From Pantoea sp. A4 (lineage in GTDB: Bacteria > Pseudomonadota > Gammaproteobacteria > Enterobacterales > Enterobacteriaceae): 64,000 nt of DNA. Below the pieces are notes generated by a model. That model had not been told where the DNA came from. It did no database searches and was given only the letters and a program-made list of their open reading frames with translations. Where the stretch lies: the NCBI RefSeq assembly GCF_000295955.2, contig NZ_ALXE01000039.1, positions 114,254-178,253 on the forward strand. Direction: 5' to 3'. The position numbers and the translations under genes were made by a program. Shown piece after piece: positions 35,787-44,844 of the stretch (the first letter of the stretch is position 1; each line of letters opens with the position of its first letter).

Positions 35787-36395
35787 TTATAAACCCTGAC
35801 GCAGCGTAAAATCGATTAAATCCCGCTCATTGCCGAAGTTGAGTTTTTTCATGATTTTCCGTTTGTAAGTACTGACGGTTTTATTATTTAAGCCGATGAT
35901 ATTTGCAATCACGTTATTCTTCTTACCCGAAGCCATCAGATTTAATACCTGCATTTCGCGGTTGCTTAATCTGGAAAGGCAGTTATCTTCTTCCCTTAAG
36001 ACAGGAAGCGTCATGTTAAAGGTCTCGGGTGTAGACAGTAACCCGCTCAGAGAAGACACCACGATTGACAGGCATTCAGATTTGTTGATAAAGGCATCGG
36101 GGTAAAGATGGTGACTACGAGATATATGCCATGCACTTAAGTATGAGGAGAAAATAACCAGCTTGGTTTCTTTGCTGGACTGCATATATTTTCCGATCTT
36201 AGCAAGTGTAGGCGCTGTTTGTTTTGCCGGATCAATGATTAAAATATCAGGTTCATTAATAAAAAGAGAATAAATAAAGTTATCATCAGGCGAGATCGGT
36301 TCTGAAACCTCAAACCCTGCGCGGGATAAGGTGTTTTCAAGTCCAGTAAGGACTAACGGGCAGCAATCCAGAATCATGATTTTTTTCATATTCAA
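35787..36395 (-). CDS. LuxR-type response regulator, BvgA/EvgA-like
   Basis: A 202-residue regulator with an N-terminal receiver-like domain (IMILDCCPLVLTGLENTL; phospho-Asp55 in ILIIDPAK) and a C-terminal LuxR helix-turn-helix (LSNREMQVLNLMASGKKNNVIANIIGLNNKTVSTYKRKIMKKL). The acidic pocket is reduced: LDCC replaces the common DDH motif, so phosphorylation may be weak. The neighbour 95 bases upstream is a BvgS-like hybrid kinase. A start at the third residue (MKKIM) is also possible. Confidence 0.87.
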   Translation of the reverse strand: MNMKKIMILDCCPLVLTGLENTLSRAGFEVSEPISPDDNFIYSLFINEPDILIIDPAKQTAPTLAKIGKYMQSSKETKLVIFSSYLSAWHISRSHHLYPDAFINKSECLSIVVSSLSGLLSTPETFNMTLPVLREEDNCLSRLSNREMQVLNLMASGKKNNVIANIIGLNNKTVSTYKRKIMKKLNFGNERDLIDFTLRQGL

Positions 36396-36489
36396 CCCTC
36401 ACTCAGCGACCCCGCATCTTAAAAGAGTGAATGTGTTATCTATACAAGTATGGTCTTGAAAACGGCACCATCACAGGATGATATTACCC

Positions 36490-39400
36490 TTATTTCTGGT
36501 TTGCTGATGTTAGCTCAGCGATCAAGGGATCAATCCTGTTTATCATGTTTTTTATTTCAGACATTGTAAAATGAAAAGCATTTTTTTCGAGCGTTTTACA
36601 GTATTTTGTCAGGTCATTATTTTTTGCCAGATGTGCGGCGCTGATCAGTCGATGGGCGATGCGTGCGATCTCTTTACGGTCTTCTTGTTTACAGGCCTGG
36701 CGCAATGCAGCCATATCAGCGTTGTTTACTTCCTGCCACTCTTGATAGTGTTCAGAAGTGAGTGCCGAGGAGATAGCAGGCGTGTTCTGGTGAGAGGATT
36801 GAAAATGGTGCTGTAGCCAGACCGCAATCGCCCCGGCATTTAATGGTTTGCTCAGACAGTCGTTCATACCGGCCTGCAGGCTCATTTCTACCGTGGCAAA
36901 GTCATCACTGGCGCTTAATGCCGTAATAATTAAGGGCGAATCCATCTCCGCCTGCCGAATGTTGCGTGCAAGGGAGCACCCATCCATGTTTGGCATCGCT
37001 AAGTCGGTGATTATCCCATGAATCACCGATCGGTTTTCCTGCCATACTTTTAATCCCTCCGCCCCATCCTGCGCGCTCAGGACCTGACAACCTTGCTGTT
37101 GCAACAGGGTTTCTAAAAGCCGACGGGAAGGAGAGTGGTCATCAACCACCAAAATAGTCACGGGAACTCGAGTGGATACAGGTGGCGGTGTGCATTCCGC
37201 CACAGGCGCTATTGGGATCAAGAGAGAGACAATTGTGCCCTGGCCTGCTGGTGTTTCGCATGAGAGCGTGCCCGCCATGCCTTTCACCAGACGTTTACAT
37301 TCCTCAACGGTAAGGCCCGTTTCGCCCCAGAGTGAACTGGCCCGTGCAATTTCCTCTTTTTCGGCAAAAGTGCCATTGTCCGCGACTTCAAACAACAGCC
37401 CTGAAGGGGGGCTCTCAGCAACAAAAAGCGTGACCCGGCTACCATCACTGTGTTTTATGGCGTTGAGCACTAAGCTAAGCAAAATGCGCGTTACGGTGAG
37501 GACATTCAAATGATACTCATCTGTCGAGAGGCGATACTGGAAATTGAGGGTGATATTTTTTGCGAGTGCGTGCGAATTAGCCCACGTAACAATGGTTTCC
37601 CCTAGTTGGGCTAATACTATTGGCCTGATTTTCCCTGGTAAGTCAGTGTCAGCAAGTGCAATAAAATCGTGCTGAGCTGTAACGAGAAAAGTGAGCTGCG
37701 CGGCTGTCTCCTGCATGGTACTGAGGTTTTCATGGCTTTCTGCTGAAAGGGGCTCTTTTTGCAATTCCAGATCTAGCAAACCGCGTAATGCGTGCAGATG
37801 ATTGCCGAATTCATGGTGCATATGCTGCAAAAAAACGCGTTGCGATGTGCTGGGTTGAACTGCCATCGGGGGAGTGTTTGCCGCAGTGATGGAAAGAGCG
37901 GTCTTTTTCCTTCTGAGATGTTGCGTTATAGCGCCCAACAGACCTGCCAGTAAAGCGACAGCCAGTATTATCCAACCCAGATATAATGACCCAGAGTCAG
38001 AAAGGGGCACTGAAGATGTTGAGGCAGGAACACGCCATTTTGCAATCAGCTGATTGATCTCTGCTGGTGTGATGGCCGCAAGTGCGACGTTGAGATTTTT
38101 CCCGGATAGTGATGAATCCGATAGAGGAGTGGCAAATACCAGGTCGGCAGCGGGTAGCGCAATACCCACTTTAACATCGCGATATTCTGGCTCGTTCAGT
38201 AAATAATTTGCCTGTATCAGAGGCATCAACATGCCACGGATCCGATTGCTTTTTAGCCATGACATCGCCTGTGGAATGGAGTCAGCAACAACTAACCTCA
38301 CAGTTGGATGGTGAGTCTCAAGCCAGTTCAGTATCGGATCATCGCGCAGGATAGCAATTCTCTCTCCCGCCAGTTGCGAAAAGTTTTGCGGCTGTTGTGT
38401 TGTATTCTTGATGAGCACGACAGATTGACTGGTTAGCCAATGGATGTCAGGCACCAAACTGCGCCCAGTTGTCTCTTCAGCCATGACCCATTTGGCCGGT
38501 AGCAGAGCCTCAGGAAAGCGCTCTATTAGCGCTGTTACTTCTGCATCGCTATGAGCGGGCATTAACTGGTAATCGATATTGAATTTTCTTTTTATCAAGG
38601 CCAGAAGATCAATTAACAATCCCGAGATTTGCTTTTCTTTGTTTTGAAAAGTGAGTGGGCTCTGGCGTGTGTCGACAATGACTGTGATATTTTGCTGTAA
38701 CACGTCTTCGGGGGCTTTTTCATCAAGTAATGCCGCAAGGGGGATCCCCCAGCCTTGGGCCAGTTGGGTCTTATGAGCTAAGGGTATGGCACTCAGCATA
38801 TCATCGATTAGCTCTAGCAATTCAGGGTGCTGGCGATTAACAGAAAAATGAAGACTTGCCGGTTGAGTAACCGCATTGAAGAGCGGGAGAGGGGGCAGCG
38901 ATGCTGTGGAAAGTAAGTAATCGGCAGACATTTTTGTGATCCACACAGCATCTAACTGGCCAAATGAAAGGTCATTCAACGCAGCAGAATAAGATTTCAT
39001 ATAACGAACCGGTGTGCCACCGGGCCAGGAGGCTTGCCTCTGTAACGCAAAATCGTTGCCCTCAACGATACCGATGGTTTTAATTAAACGCCTGTCATTG
39101 TGGCGTGCTAATAGCGTCCAGCGATCGTGTATCCAGGGCTGTGTCAGCAGTGCAGTATCCGTTGATGCTTCCTCTGGTTGCCATACAGGAAGCATCATGA
39201 TCTCGCCTTTTTCCAGAGCAGATAATGCCGTTGCCGCATCGGGATACCAGTAAATCTGAAAAGGCAGTTCGATGCTTTTTTGCATTAAACCAATAACATC
39301 AGCGATGAGACCTTGATAAATACCGTTAGAAGAAATAATTGAAAAAGGAGGATGTACTTCCCCCCAAACTCCTATTTGAAGACTTTTTTGCTGATGTAGC

Positions 39401-39543
39401 CAGGCTTTGTTTTTTTCACTTTTAGGTAAGGTTAGCTCCACAAGCGATATCCGAGGCGTGATCACCAATGGTTCGGTGGTGATTGCGAAAAGGCTCTTCG
39501 GTGTAAACAGTAGAATCATTAAACAAAGTAGTAAGCGTCGCAT
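36490..39543 (-). CDS. EvgS/BvgS-like hybrid histidine kinase
   Basis: A 1017-residue unorthodox kinase. Order: signal peptide (1-20), two periplasmic Venus-flytrap (SBP_bac_3) domains (about 50-268 and 285-503), one membrane helix (520-542), an H-box helix pair (570-640), an ATPase domain (N box LVLNAIKH near 691-698; DNG at 722-724; GQGT at 767-770), receiver (VDDHSPSRRLLETLL; phospho-Asp847) and HPt-like domain (AHRLISAAHLAKN; His964). The H box is atypical: HHEFGNHLHALRG (His577) in place of HELRTPL. The ATPase domain lacks a clear GLGL. Neighbours: one LuxR-type regulator on each side. Confidence 0.88.
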   Translation of the reverse strand: MRRLLLCLMILLFTPKSLFAITTEPLVITPRISLVELTLPKSEKNKAWLHQQKSLQIGVWGEVHPPFSIISSNGIYQGLIADVIGLMQKSIELPFQIYWYPDAATALSALEKGEIMMLPVWQPEEASTDTALLTQPWIHDRWTLLARHNDRRLIKTIGIVEGNDFALQRQASWPGGTPVRYMKSYSAALNDLSFGQLDAVWITKMSADYLLSTASLPPLPLFNAVTQPASLHFSVNRQHPELLELIDDMLSAIPLAHKTQLAQGWGIPLAALLDEKAPEDVLQQNITVIVDTRQSPLTFQNKEKQISGLLIDLLALIKRKFNIDYQLMPAHSDAEVTALIERFPEALLPAKWVMAEETTGRSLVPDIHWLTSQSVVLIKNTTQQPQNFSQLAGERIAILRDDPILNWLETHHPTVRLVVADSIPQAMSWLKSNRIRGMLMPLIQANYLLNEPEYRDVKVGIALPAADLVFATPLSDSSLSGKNLNVALAAITPAEINQLIAKWRVPASTSSVPLSDSGSLYLGWIILAVALLAGLLGAITQHLRRKKTALSITAANTPPMAVQPSTSQRVFLQHMHHEFGNHLHALRGLLDLELQKEPLSAESHENLSTMQETAAQLTFLVTAQHDFIALADTDLPGKIRPIVLAQLGETIVTWANSHALAKNITLNFQYRLSTDEYHLNVLTVTRILLSLVLNAIKHSDGSRVTLFVAESPPSGLLFEVADNGTFAEKEEIARASSLWGETGLTVEECKRLVKGMAGTLSCETPAGQGTIVSLLIPIAPVAECTPPPVSTRVPVTILVVDDHSPSRRLLETLLQQQGCQVLSAQDGAEGLKVWQENRSVIHGIITDLAMPNMDGCSLARNIRQAEMDSPLIITALSASDDFATVEMSLQAGMNDCLSKPLNAGAIAVWLQHHFQSSHQNTPAISSALTSEHYQEWQEVNNADMAALRQACKQEDRKEIARIAHRLISAAHLAKNNDLTKYCKTLEKNAFHFTMSEIKNMINRIDPLIAELTSANQK

Positions 39544-40138
39544 ATTGCAGTAATTCCTGATGGGACAAGGATGGCTAATTTTGGCTAAAGGTTAAAATAT
39601 TTATACTGTTATCATTGTTATGTGGCGCAAGAAAAACCTGTAACGTGAAATCATAACCTGTATTCGTAGACAGAAAACTTGATCACGATTAAAAAAATGT
39701 GCTTTTCAAGCTGTTAATCTTTGCAGTACGCTTTGGGCATGAATAATCTAAGACTATCATTCTGGCCTCAATCATAAACAGGGCAAATGAGCAAAGCAGA
39801 CATATCTTGTTGGAACTACTAACTATTTTTTGTATAACAGCGTTTGTCTTGATTACTTTAATTCAGAGTTACAAGAATGTTATCCAGAACAGGAAAAAGA
39901 GAAGTAACACACTGAACAAAAGGAAAATAAAATTTTTGTAAACATTTTACGTGTTCATGTGATTAAGCCGGAAAATACCTTCCGACTATGGTTTTGTTGG
40001 GATTGTTTGGTTAAGATTATTTTATGCATTAAGGTGTGATTAATTGAGTCAGAAAGAATTTACAAGGCAGATAAATGGTCGTTATCACCTCTGATTATAG
40101 GGGCGTATGATGAGCAAACCTGATGAGAAGGAAATTAA
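39544..40138. other. Intergenic region of the EvgS-like system
   Basis: This 595-base, A+T-rich gap lies between the divergent hybrid kinase and second response regulator. Its length and composition suggest a complex regulatory region. No gene, RNA or reliable promoter hexamers could be assigned. AAGGAA upstream of 40139 is the response regulator's ribosome-binding site. Confidence 0.5.
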
Positions 40139-40837
40139 ATGTATAATCAAAACCCTAAAATAAAAGTTGCCATTCTTGACGATCACCCTATCATTCTGCG
40201 CTCTTTCGAAGTGGTCGCGGCCAGCTCAGGCGATATTTCAATTGTAGGTAGTTTCACGCACAGCCGGGAACTGTTAGGCTGGCTGAAAAGTAACGATTGT
40301 GATGTCCTGATTCTTGACTATATTTTACACAGTGATGAGTTAGATGGATTATCGCTGATTAAAAATATTCTGGTGCGTCACCCTCAGACCAAAATATTAC
40401 TCTCATCTTCCATGGAAAGTATTGCGGTCATTCGCACAGCCTTTATGCTGGGCATCAAGGGCTATATCGGAAAGAGAGAAGAAACGGTAATTTATCTCAA
40501 TGCTATCCGTGCTATCTACAACGGACAGCGTTACATCCCTCCAGCGATTTCTGCCGAGCTGGCGGTGGTGCCGGTACGTAAGCGTGACGAAGCATTTATG
40601 AATGCCCAGGATAACCCTGAACACACCAGGGATATTTCTGAGCTGGAAAAGTTACTTACGCCGCGTGAAGCTGAAGTGATTCACTGTTACCTTGAAGGCA
40701 TGAGCATTATTGATATCGCTGCAAAAATTAAACGTAGTCGCAAAACAGTCAGTGGCCATAAGCAGACAGGAATGAAAAAGCTGGGGCTATCCAGCGATCT
40801 TGAACTGTTTAAGTATCGTAGTGACTTGTTTAAGTAG
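40139..40837 (+). CDS. LuxR-type response regulator, NarL/RcsB-like
   Basis: A 232-residue regulator with a complete receiver domain (VAILDDHPIILRSFEVV; phospho-Asp60 in DVLILDYI; Lys in GYIGKRE) and LuxR helix-turn-helix (LTPREAEVIHCYLEGMSIIDIAAKIKRSRKTVSGHKQTGMKKLG). Unlike the regulator at 35787, it keeps the full acidic pocket. It is divergent from the hybrid kinase and may be its main partner (inference). Confidence 0.88.
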   Translation: MYNQNPKIKVAILDDHPIILRSFEVVAASSGDISIVGSFTHSRELLGWLKSNDCDVLILDYILHSDELDGLSLIKNILVRHPQTKILLSSSMESIAVIRTAFMLGIKGYIGKREETVIYLNAIRAIYNGQRYIPPAISAELAVVPVRKRDEAFMNAQDNPEHTRDISELEKLLTPREAEVIHCYLEGMSIIDIAAKIKRSRKTVSGHKQTGMKKLGLSSDLELFKYRSDLFK

Positions 40838-40898
40838 GTATGCCAGAAAAGCGTGATCACAGTTAAGCACCTATCTCCCTTTCCTGGCGATGAATGAT

Positions 40899-41069
40899 CT
40901 AGTGGAATTCTGGTTCTGGAAAGTGCCCACAGTTTGTCTGATCAGGACTGACACTGTTTTGACAGGTTTGTTGGCGGGTCTCCGCACGTGGGACCTGTTT
41001 TTCCGGTCCCCACGCGGTAGTGCACCCGGTTGATGTAAACAGGATCGCGATCATCAAAATAGTGCGCAT
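40899..41069 (-). CDS. Small lipoprotein
   Basis: A 56-residue protein starting MRTILMIAILFTSTGCTTAWG, a clean lipoprotein signal with lipobox TSTGC. The start at 41069 has GAGG upstream; the earlier in-frame ATG at 41096 is not needed. The mature peptide is about 40 residues and includes two more Cys (QTCQNSV and TNCGHF). Such short lipoproteins are often stress-induced; the function is unknown. It lies just downstream of the OrtT-like gene on the same strand. Confidence 0.7.
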   Translation of the reverse strand: MRTILMIAILFTSTGCTTAWGPEKQVPRAETRQQTCQNSVSPDQTNCGHFPEPEFH

Positions 41070-41178
41070 ATTAGCCTCGCTCTTAATGTAAGCCAAAATA
41101 CGTCGTTGATACGGTTGCTCATGATCCGTTTTTGAGGCGTATTCGTTTAAGTTTGGTCTCCCGTTGAATGATCGTCAA

Positions 41179-41352
41179 TTAAAAGAGTGCAAACATCAGA
41201 GCGACCGGGAAACTCATCGGCCACGTGGCTCCAACCAGCACACTACTTAAAATACGCATCCACATTCGATCGCGTGCGATGAAAAAAGTAATTAACATCG
41301 CGATTGAACCCATTACGGCATAGAAAATCAACATATGTTGATAAAGAGTCAT
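41179..41352 (-). CDS. ortT: OrtT/GhoT-family membrane toxin
   Basis: A 57-residue hydrophobic protein, read from the minus strand. It starts MTLYQHMLIFYAVMGSIA and ends LVGATWPMSFPVALMFALF. The second segment matches the signature of GhoT/OrtT toxins (E. coli GhoT ends with a near-identical WPMSxPVALxFxLF). These are inner-membrane proteins that dissipate the proton motive force; OrtT is an orphan without an antitoxin gene. None is visible here. It is followed by a small lipoprotein, and a parS-like 20-mer lies 106 bases upstream of its start. Confidence 0.85.
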   Translation of the reverse strand: MTLYQHMLIFYAVMGSIAMLITFFIARDRMWMRILSSVLVGATWPMSFPVALMFALF

Positions 41353-41457
41353 TTACATTCTCATAACGTTATTGTGGTTGTTAGCGCGGGCACTATGCCG
41401 TGTTTTTGTCTGGCTATCAAGTCGCTTTTTTTTTCATCACCTTTGCGCTTTTTGTGC

Positions 41458-41477
41458 TGGCGATTTCAGCCTGAAAT
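41458..41477. other. Solitary third parS-like site
   Basis: An exact third copy of the 20-mer TGGCGATTTCAGCCTGAAAT lies in the intergenic region upstream of the ortT-like gene, 34 kb from the main parS. It contains the inverted A boxes and the TCGCCA B box, but no further A box. A second-site ParB target is likely; the chance of an exact 20-mer arising by accident is negligible. Confidence 0.8.
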
Positions 41478-41777
41478 TACGCTTACATCACGATGTTTTT
41501 TCTTCTATCTCTATGAATAAAATGGGAATAATGAGATGGGCTTAAACGTTTTGCTGTGGAGAGGATGTGATCTTTAGTCCCAGGCACTTCTCCCTGTTTC
41601 TGTTTCGTCAAGAAGAGCTGTCTTCGTAGGCTGGAATTGATTTGTATGCTGCGGTTATCGGTAGGGCTATATTGCCGCAGCGATCATTGAATCTGTGTTT
41701 TATATTTAAAGCCGATGGCCAACATTTTTCATGAGCCTGTTGTCAGGCTGCTAACAGGAGCAGCCTGATACTCTACG

Positions 41778-42794
41778 TCAGTTTTTTAAATGTGAGCGGC
41801 GTATACGTAATTCACCTTGTTGCCAGTCGGTGTTAGCGCCGGGTGTGCCGTCAACCAGTCGACAAATGGCTTCCTCCATCAGTCGATCAATGCGTTGGCT
41901 GTAGCTGGTCAATTGCCAGCCGGGTGAGCTGGCTTCTTCAATATCATCAAAACCTACAATCGCAATCGGGGATTCCGGTGCCAGCTCTCGCTGTGCCGCC
42001 ATAGCGCCTAACGCCAGGATATCATTCTCACAAAACAGTGCTTCAATTCGTTGCTCTGCGGGTGTTGTCTGCTGGAGATACTGTTCCATCGCACTCCAGC
42101 CGCGCTGACGTTCGTAGTTGCCGGCTTTGAGCAGAACTTCCAGTTCAATGCCTGCCTCGTTCAGACCGGCCTCAAATCCCTCTTTACGCTGCAAATGTGA
42201 GGTGGGGGTGTCTGGTCCTTTCATAAAGCCAAAACGTTTGAACCCTTGCTCCAGCATCAATTCAGCAATCTGTTTACCGGCGTTAAACCCACTGATTGCC
42301 ACTACATCGATATCCTGAGCATCGGTGTTGCGGCAGACCTGTACGAGTGGGATATGGTGCATATCTTCTGCAATGCTAATGAACTCCGCAGACAGAATCG
42401 TGCCGAGAAATAAAATCCCGTCTACCTGTAGCTGATCGGCCAGCGACATCACCGAGCGATAATGTGCCTCTGCCGTTATGTTTAGCATCAAAGCCATATA
42501 CCCACGGCTTTGTAACTGCCGCGTTGCCTCATCCAGGATCATCAATGAGTGCGGGTTCTTCAACTCATCAATCACCACGCCAATGATGTTGGTGCGCTTT
42601 TTTGACAAACTCCGTGCCAGCAGGTTAGGGCGATAATCCAGCTCCCGTGCGACAGCCATAACGCTGTCCCGGGCTTTTTTAGATATCGATGCGCCTGGTG
42701 TAAACGCGCGTGAAACTGTCCACTTCGAGACACCGGCCTGCTTTGCAACATCACTGGCAGTGGCTTTATGTCCTTTTGCTGCTGTGTTTTTCAT
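41778..42794 (-). CDS. LacI-family transcriptional regulator, GntR-like
   Basis: A 338-residue repressor with N-terminal helix-turn-helix (ATASDVAKQAGVSKWTVSRAF) and hinge helix (RPNLLARSLSKKRTNIIGVV). A periplasmic-binding-like ligand domain follows with FCENDILALGAMAAQRE and IAIVGFDDIEEAS. It belongs with gluconate/sugar-acid repressors. It lies 880 bases downstream of the sugar-acid operon at 43679-48029 on the same strand, which it may regulate together with the sugar dehydrogenase cluster (inference). Confidence 0.9.
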   Translation of the reverse strand: MKNTAAKGHKATASDVAKQAGVSKWTVSRAFTPGASISKKARDSVMAVARELDYRPNLLARSLSKKRTNIIGVVIDELKNPHSLMILDEATRQLQSRGYMALMLNITAEAHYRSVMSLADQLQVDGILFLGTILSAEFISIAEDMHHIPLVQVCRNTDAQDIDVVAISGFNAGKQIAELMLEQGFKRFGFMKGPDTPTSHLQRKEGFEAGLNEAGIELEVLLKAGNYERQRGWSAMEQYLQQTTPAEQRIEALFCENDILALGAMAAQRELAPESPIAIVGFDDIEEASSPGWQLTSYSQRIDRLMEEAICRLVDGTPGANTDWQQGELRIRRSHLKN

Positions 42795-43678
42795 CTACCA
42801 CCGTCCGTATCACAAGGATTTTCAGCATTGAACGTGAAATTCAGCGGAAAAGAAACCTTAAAGCATCATCTTGAGCAATTCAGAGAGAGGGCATTGGGTT
42901 ATTGTGAGCGGCTTCCCGTATCTACTTGACCGCAAAACCCAAAGCGGCTGTGATTTTTTCCCTCTTAATAGTGTGCTGCACAGCATGATCTGGTCTGAAC
43001 ACTGCATCTCCTTGTCATTAATTAAAGGTCGTTACTAAAGGGTATTAATCATTAAGCATCGTTCAGAATCAACCTACTTTTCTGGTTAATAAAAACATCA
43101 AATTCTTAAAGATGGTTTTGTAACCCTCGCAATCCCATGCAAATGCCATTAGATGTTTATTAAAAACAAAATGATTGTAAATCATAGTCTTATTGTTTTT
43201 TAGTGCGGGGGTTGTTGCTTGATTCACGATCATTGTTACCTGTTTACACATTTACTAACATAATCGCAGTGTCAGAATGAGTAAAAACAACTGGACAATT
43301 TATGTGATGAGTTTCAAATTAACCCTATGAATTAACTTTAGAAAATCTACACATTTGTGACGAATAAAAGTCTGTAAGCCTGCTTATCTGGCTTCACTTC
43401 GCCACAGACGTGCGAGGGTCAAACGTACTTAACTCTTTCCCGTTAAGTCGTACTGAATAAACGTGCCCGATTCTGATACAGGGAAGAGGAGAAGGATCCG
43501 GGCATCAGGTTATTTTTATCATTATGCCGCCACTCAGGAGGTGAATCATAAATCACAACGAGATGCCAGACCTGCCGCACCAGGTCTGGCATAACGCCTT
43601 TCTTCTTTTTCGCTCAATCCCTTTTCTCAGGACGAAAAAAAACGGCACCCGCCAGGGCACCGTTCTCTTTATGACAAA
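42795..43678. other. Intergenic region, 884 bases, with strong hairpins
   Basis: The gap lies between the LacI gene and the end of the sugar-acid operon. It holds a 12-base-pair hairpin (ATGCCAGACCTG/CAGGTCTGGCAT at 43563-43592) and the operon terminator. The rest is A+T-rich without a credible gene; a 60-codon minus-strand frame at 43069-43251 looks like chance. Confidence 0.6.
43634..43664 (-). terminator. Terminator of the sugar-acid operon
   Basis: On the minus strand AACGGTGCCC, loop TGGC, GGGTGCCGTT form a ten-base-pair stem (two G-T pairs) followed by TTTTTTTT. It is 15 bases past the Yellow-like gene's stop. Confidence 0.85.
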
Positions 43679-44815
43679 TTACTGGTGATCGCGTGGTGAA
43701 GGTGCGATCGGCAGATCAATTTTGAAGATTTTCACCGGGTATTCAACCGTTGAAGGTTTGCCGCCGGTGGTCGCTGGCGTGCGGTTAATCTGCCCTGCTG
43801 GCATCCACAATGCGCCTTTGCTTACCCACATCGCATCAATCCACACCAGACGTGGATCGGAAATCACGGTGCTGACTTTGCCTTCCGGTGTGATGCGCAT
43901 CACTGAGCGAGTGTTCAGCTGTGACATGTAGACATTGCCGTCAGAGTCGATAGCCGTACCGCCCGTGGTCCAGGTATCCAGTACTTTATGCACGTGCTTA
44001 GCCACTTCTTTTTCTGACAGTTTCGCGTCGTCAATATAGCGGGTTTCGATACGTGCTAACGGGCCTGGAATAGCCTGGAACAGCAGCCATTTACCATCAG
44101 GTGAGACTTCCAGCTGATCGGCACCTACGCGCTTCTCTTTACCATTCGGCAGGTAAAGTTTTTTGCCATCGGCATACAGTGGCAGATGGTCGATGGCCAG
44201 TGGATGGTTATCCAGCACGCGGTGTGCGTCGCCGGTTTTCATATTCAGGATGACAAAACCAGGGGCACCAGGATCGGAAATGTACGCGAAATCACCGTTA
44301 AAACGAACGTCATCCAGGTAGCTGGTTGGCTTCAGGATCGGTGGCTTAATCACCCATGTCTGCACGACTTTACGGGTATTAGCGTCAATCTTAACCAGTT
44401 TAGCGCCACCGACAACGGCCTGTGCGCCAGTACCAATACCGGTGTTACCTGCATCCATCGCGTACAGGAAACCATCTGGCCCAAAGCGCGTGGCGTTCAC
44501 GTGCAAGAAGTGATGCTCAGGATCTTTGGCATCCCAGTGGTTCCACTCCTCATCTGGCACCGGAGTCAGTTGGGCATTTTTACCCACTTCAGCCAGTTGC
44601 AACCCTGGCCCTTCGGTCTGGGTGAAAGAAGCAAAGATACGGCCATCCTGGCTCACGGTGACACCGTTCCAGATACGGTTAGAGGTCGCCATTTCCTGTA
44701 AACGGCTGTCCTCTTTGGTCGGCAATTTTGCCGGAAGGACATCTTTTGCAAAAGCGTGCTGGCACAGTAAACCGATAGCTAACGCCGGTAAAGTTTTCTT
44801 AAAAAATGATCGCAT
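43679..44815 (-). CDS. Yellow/royal-jelly family exported protein
   Basis: A 378-residue protein with a signal peptide (MRSFFKKTLPALAIGLLCQHAFA, about 23 residues). The mature part is a beta-propeller of the Yellow/major royal jelly family, annotated in bacteria as L-dopachrome tautomerase-related or SMP-30/gluconolactonase-like. Visible blocks are RIWNGVTVSQDGRIFASF, FGPDGFLYAMDAGNTG, TSYLDDVRFNGDFAYISDPG and GTAIDSDGNVYMSQLN. In this operon it may be a periplasmic lactonase acting on sugar lactones (inference). It is last in the operon, with AGGAG before its ATG. Confidence 0.85.
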   Translation of the reverse strand: MRSFFKKTLPALAIGLLCQHAFAKDVLPAKLPTKEDSRLQEMATSNRIWNGVTVSQDGRIFASFTQTEGPGLQLAEVGKNAQLTPVPDEEWNHWDAKDPEHHFLHVNATRFGPDGFLYAMDAGNTGIGTGAQAVVGGAKLVKIDANTRKVVQTWVIKPPILKPTSYLDDVRFNGDFAYISDPGAPGFVILNMKTGDAHRVLDNHPLAIDHLPLYADGKKLYLPNGKEKRVGADQLEVSPDGKWLLFQAIPGPLARIETRYIDDAKLSEKEVAKHVHKVLDTWTTGGTAIDSDGNVYMSQLNTRSVMRITPEGKVSTVISDPRLVWIDAMWVSKGALWMPAGQINRTPATTGGKPSTVEYPVKIFKIDLPIAPSPRDHQ

Positions 44816-44844
44816 GTAATAACTCCTGTTTTTTTGCGTTGCAA

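Noticed and set aside
41744..41767. CAGGCTGC/GCAGCCTG hairpin just past the LacI gene as a terminator
   Set aside because: No T run follows on the minus strand, so it was not listed as a terminator, though it may stabilise the mRNA end.
43069..43251. 60-codon minus-strand frame in the intergenic gap
   Set aside because: A+T-rich, no ribosome-binding site, no recognisable motif and atypical composition.
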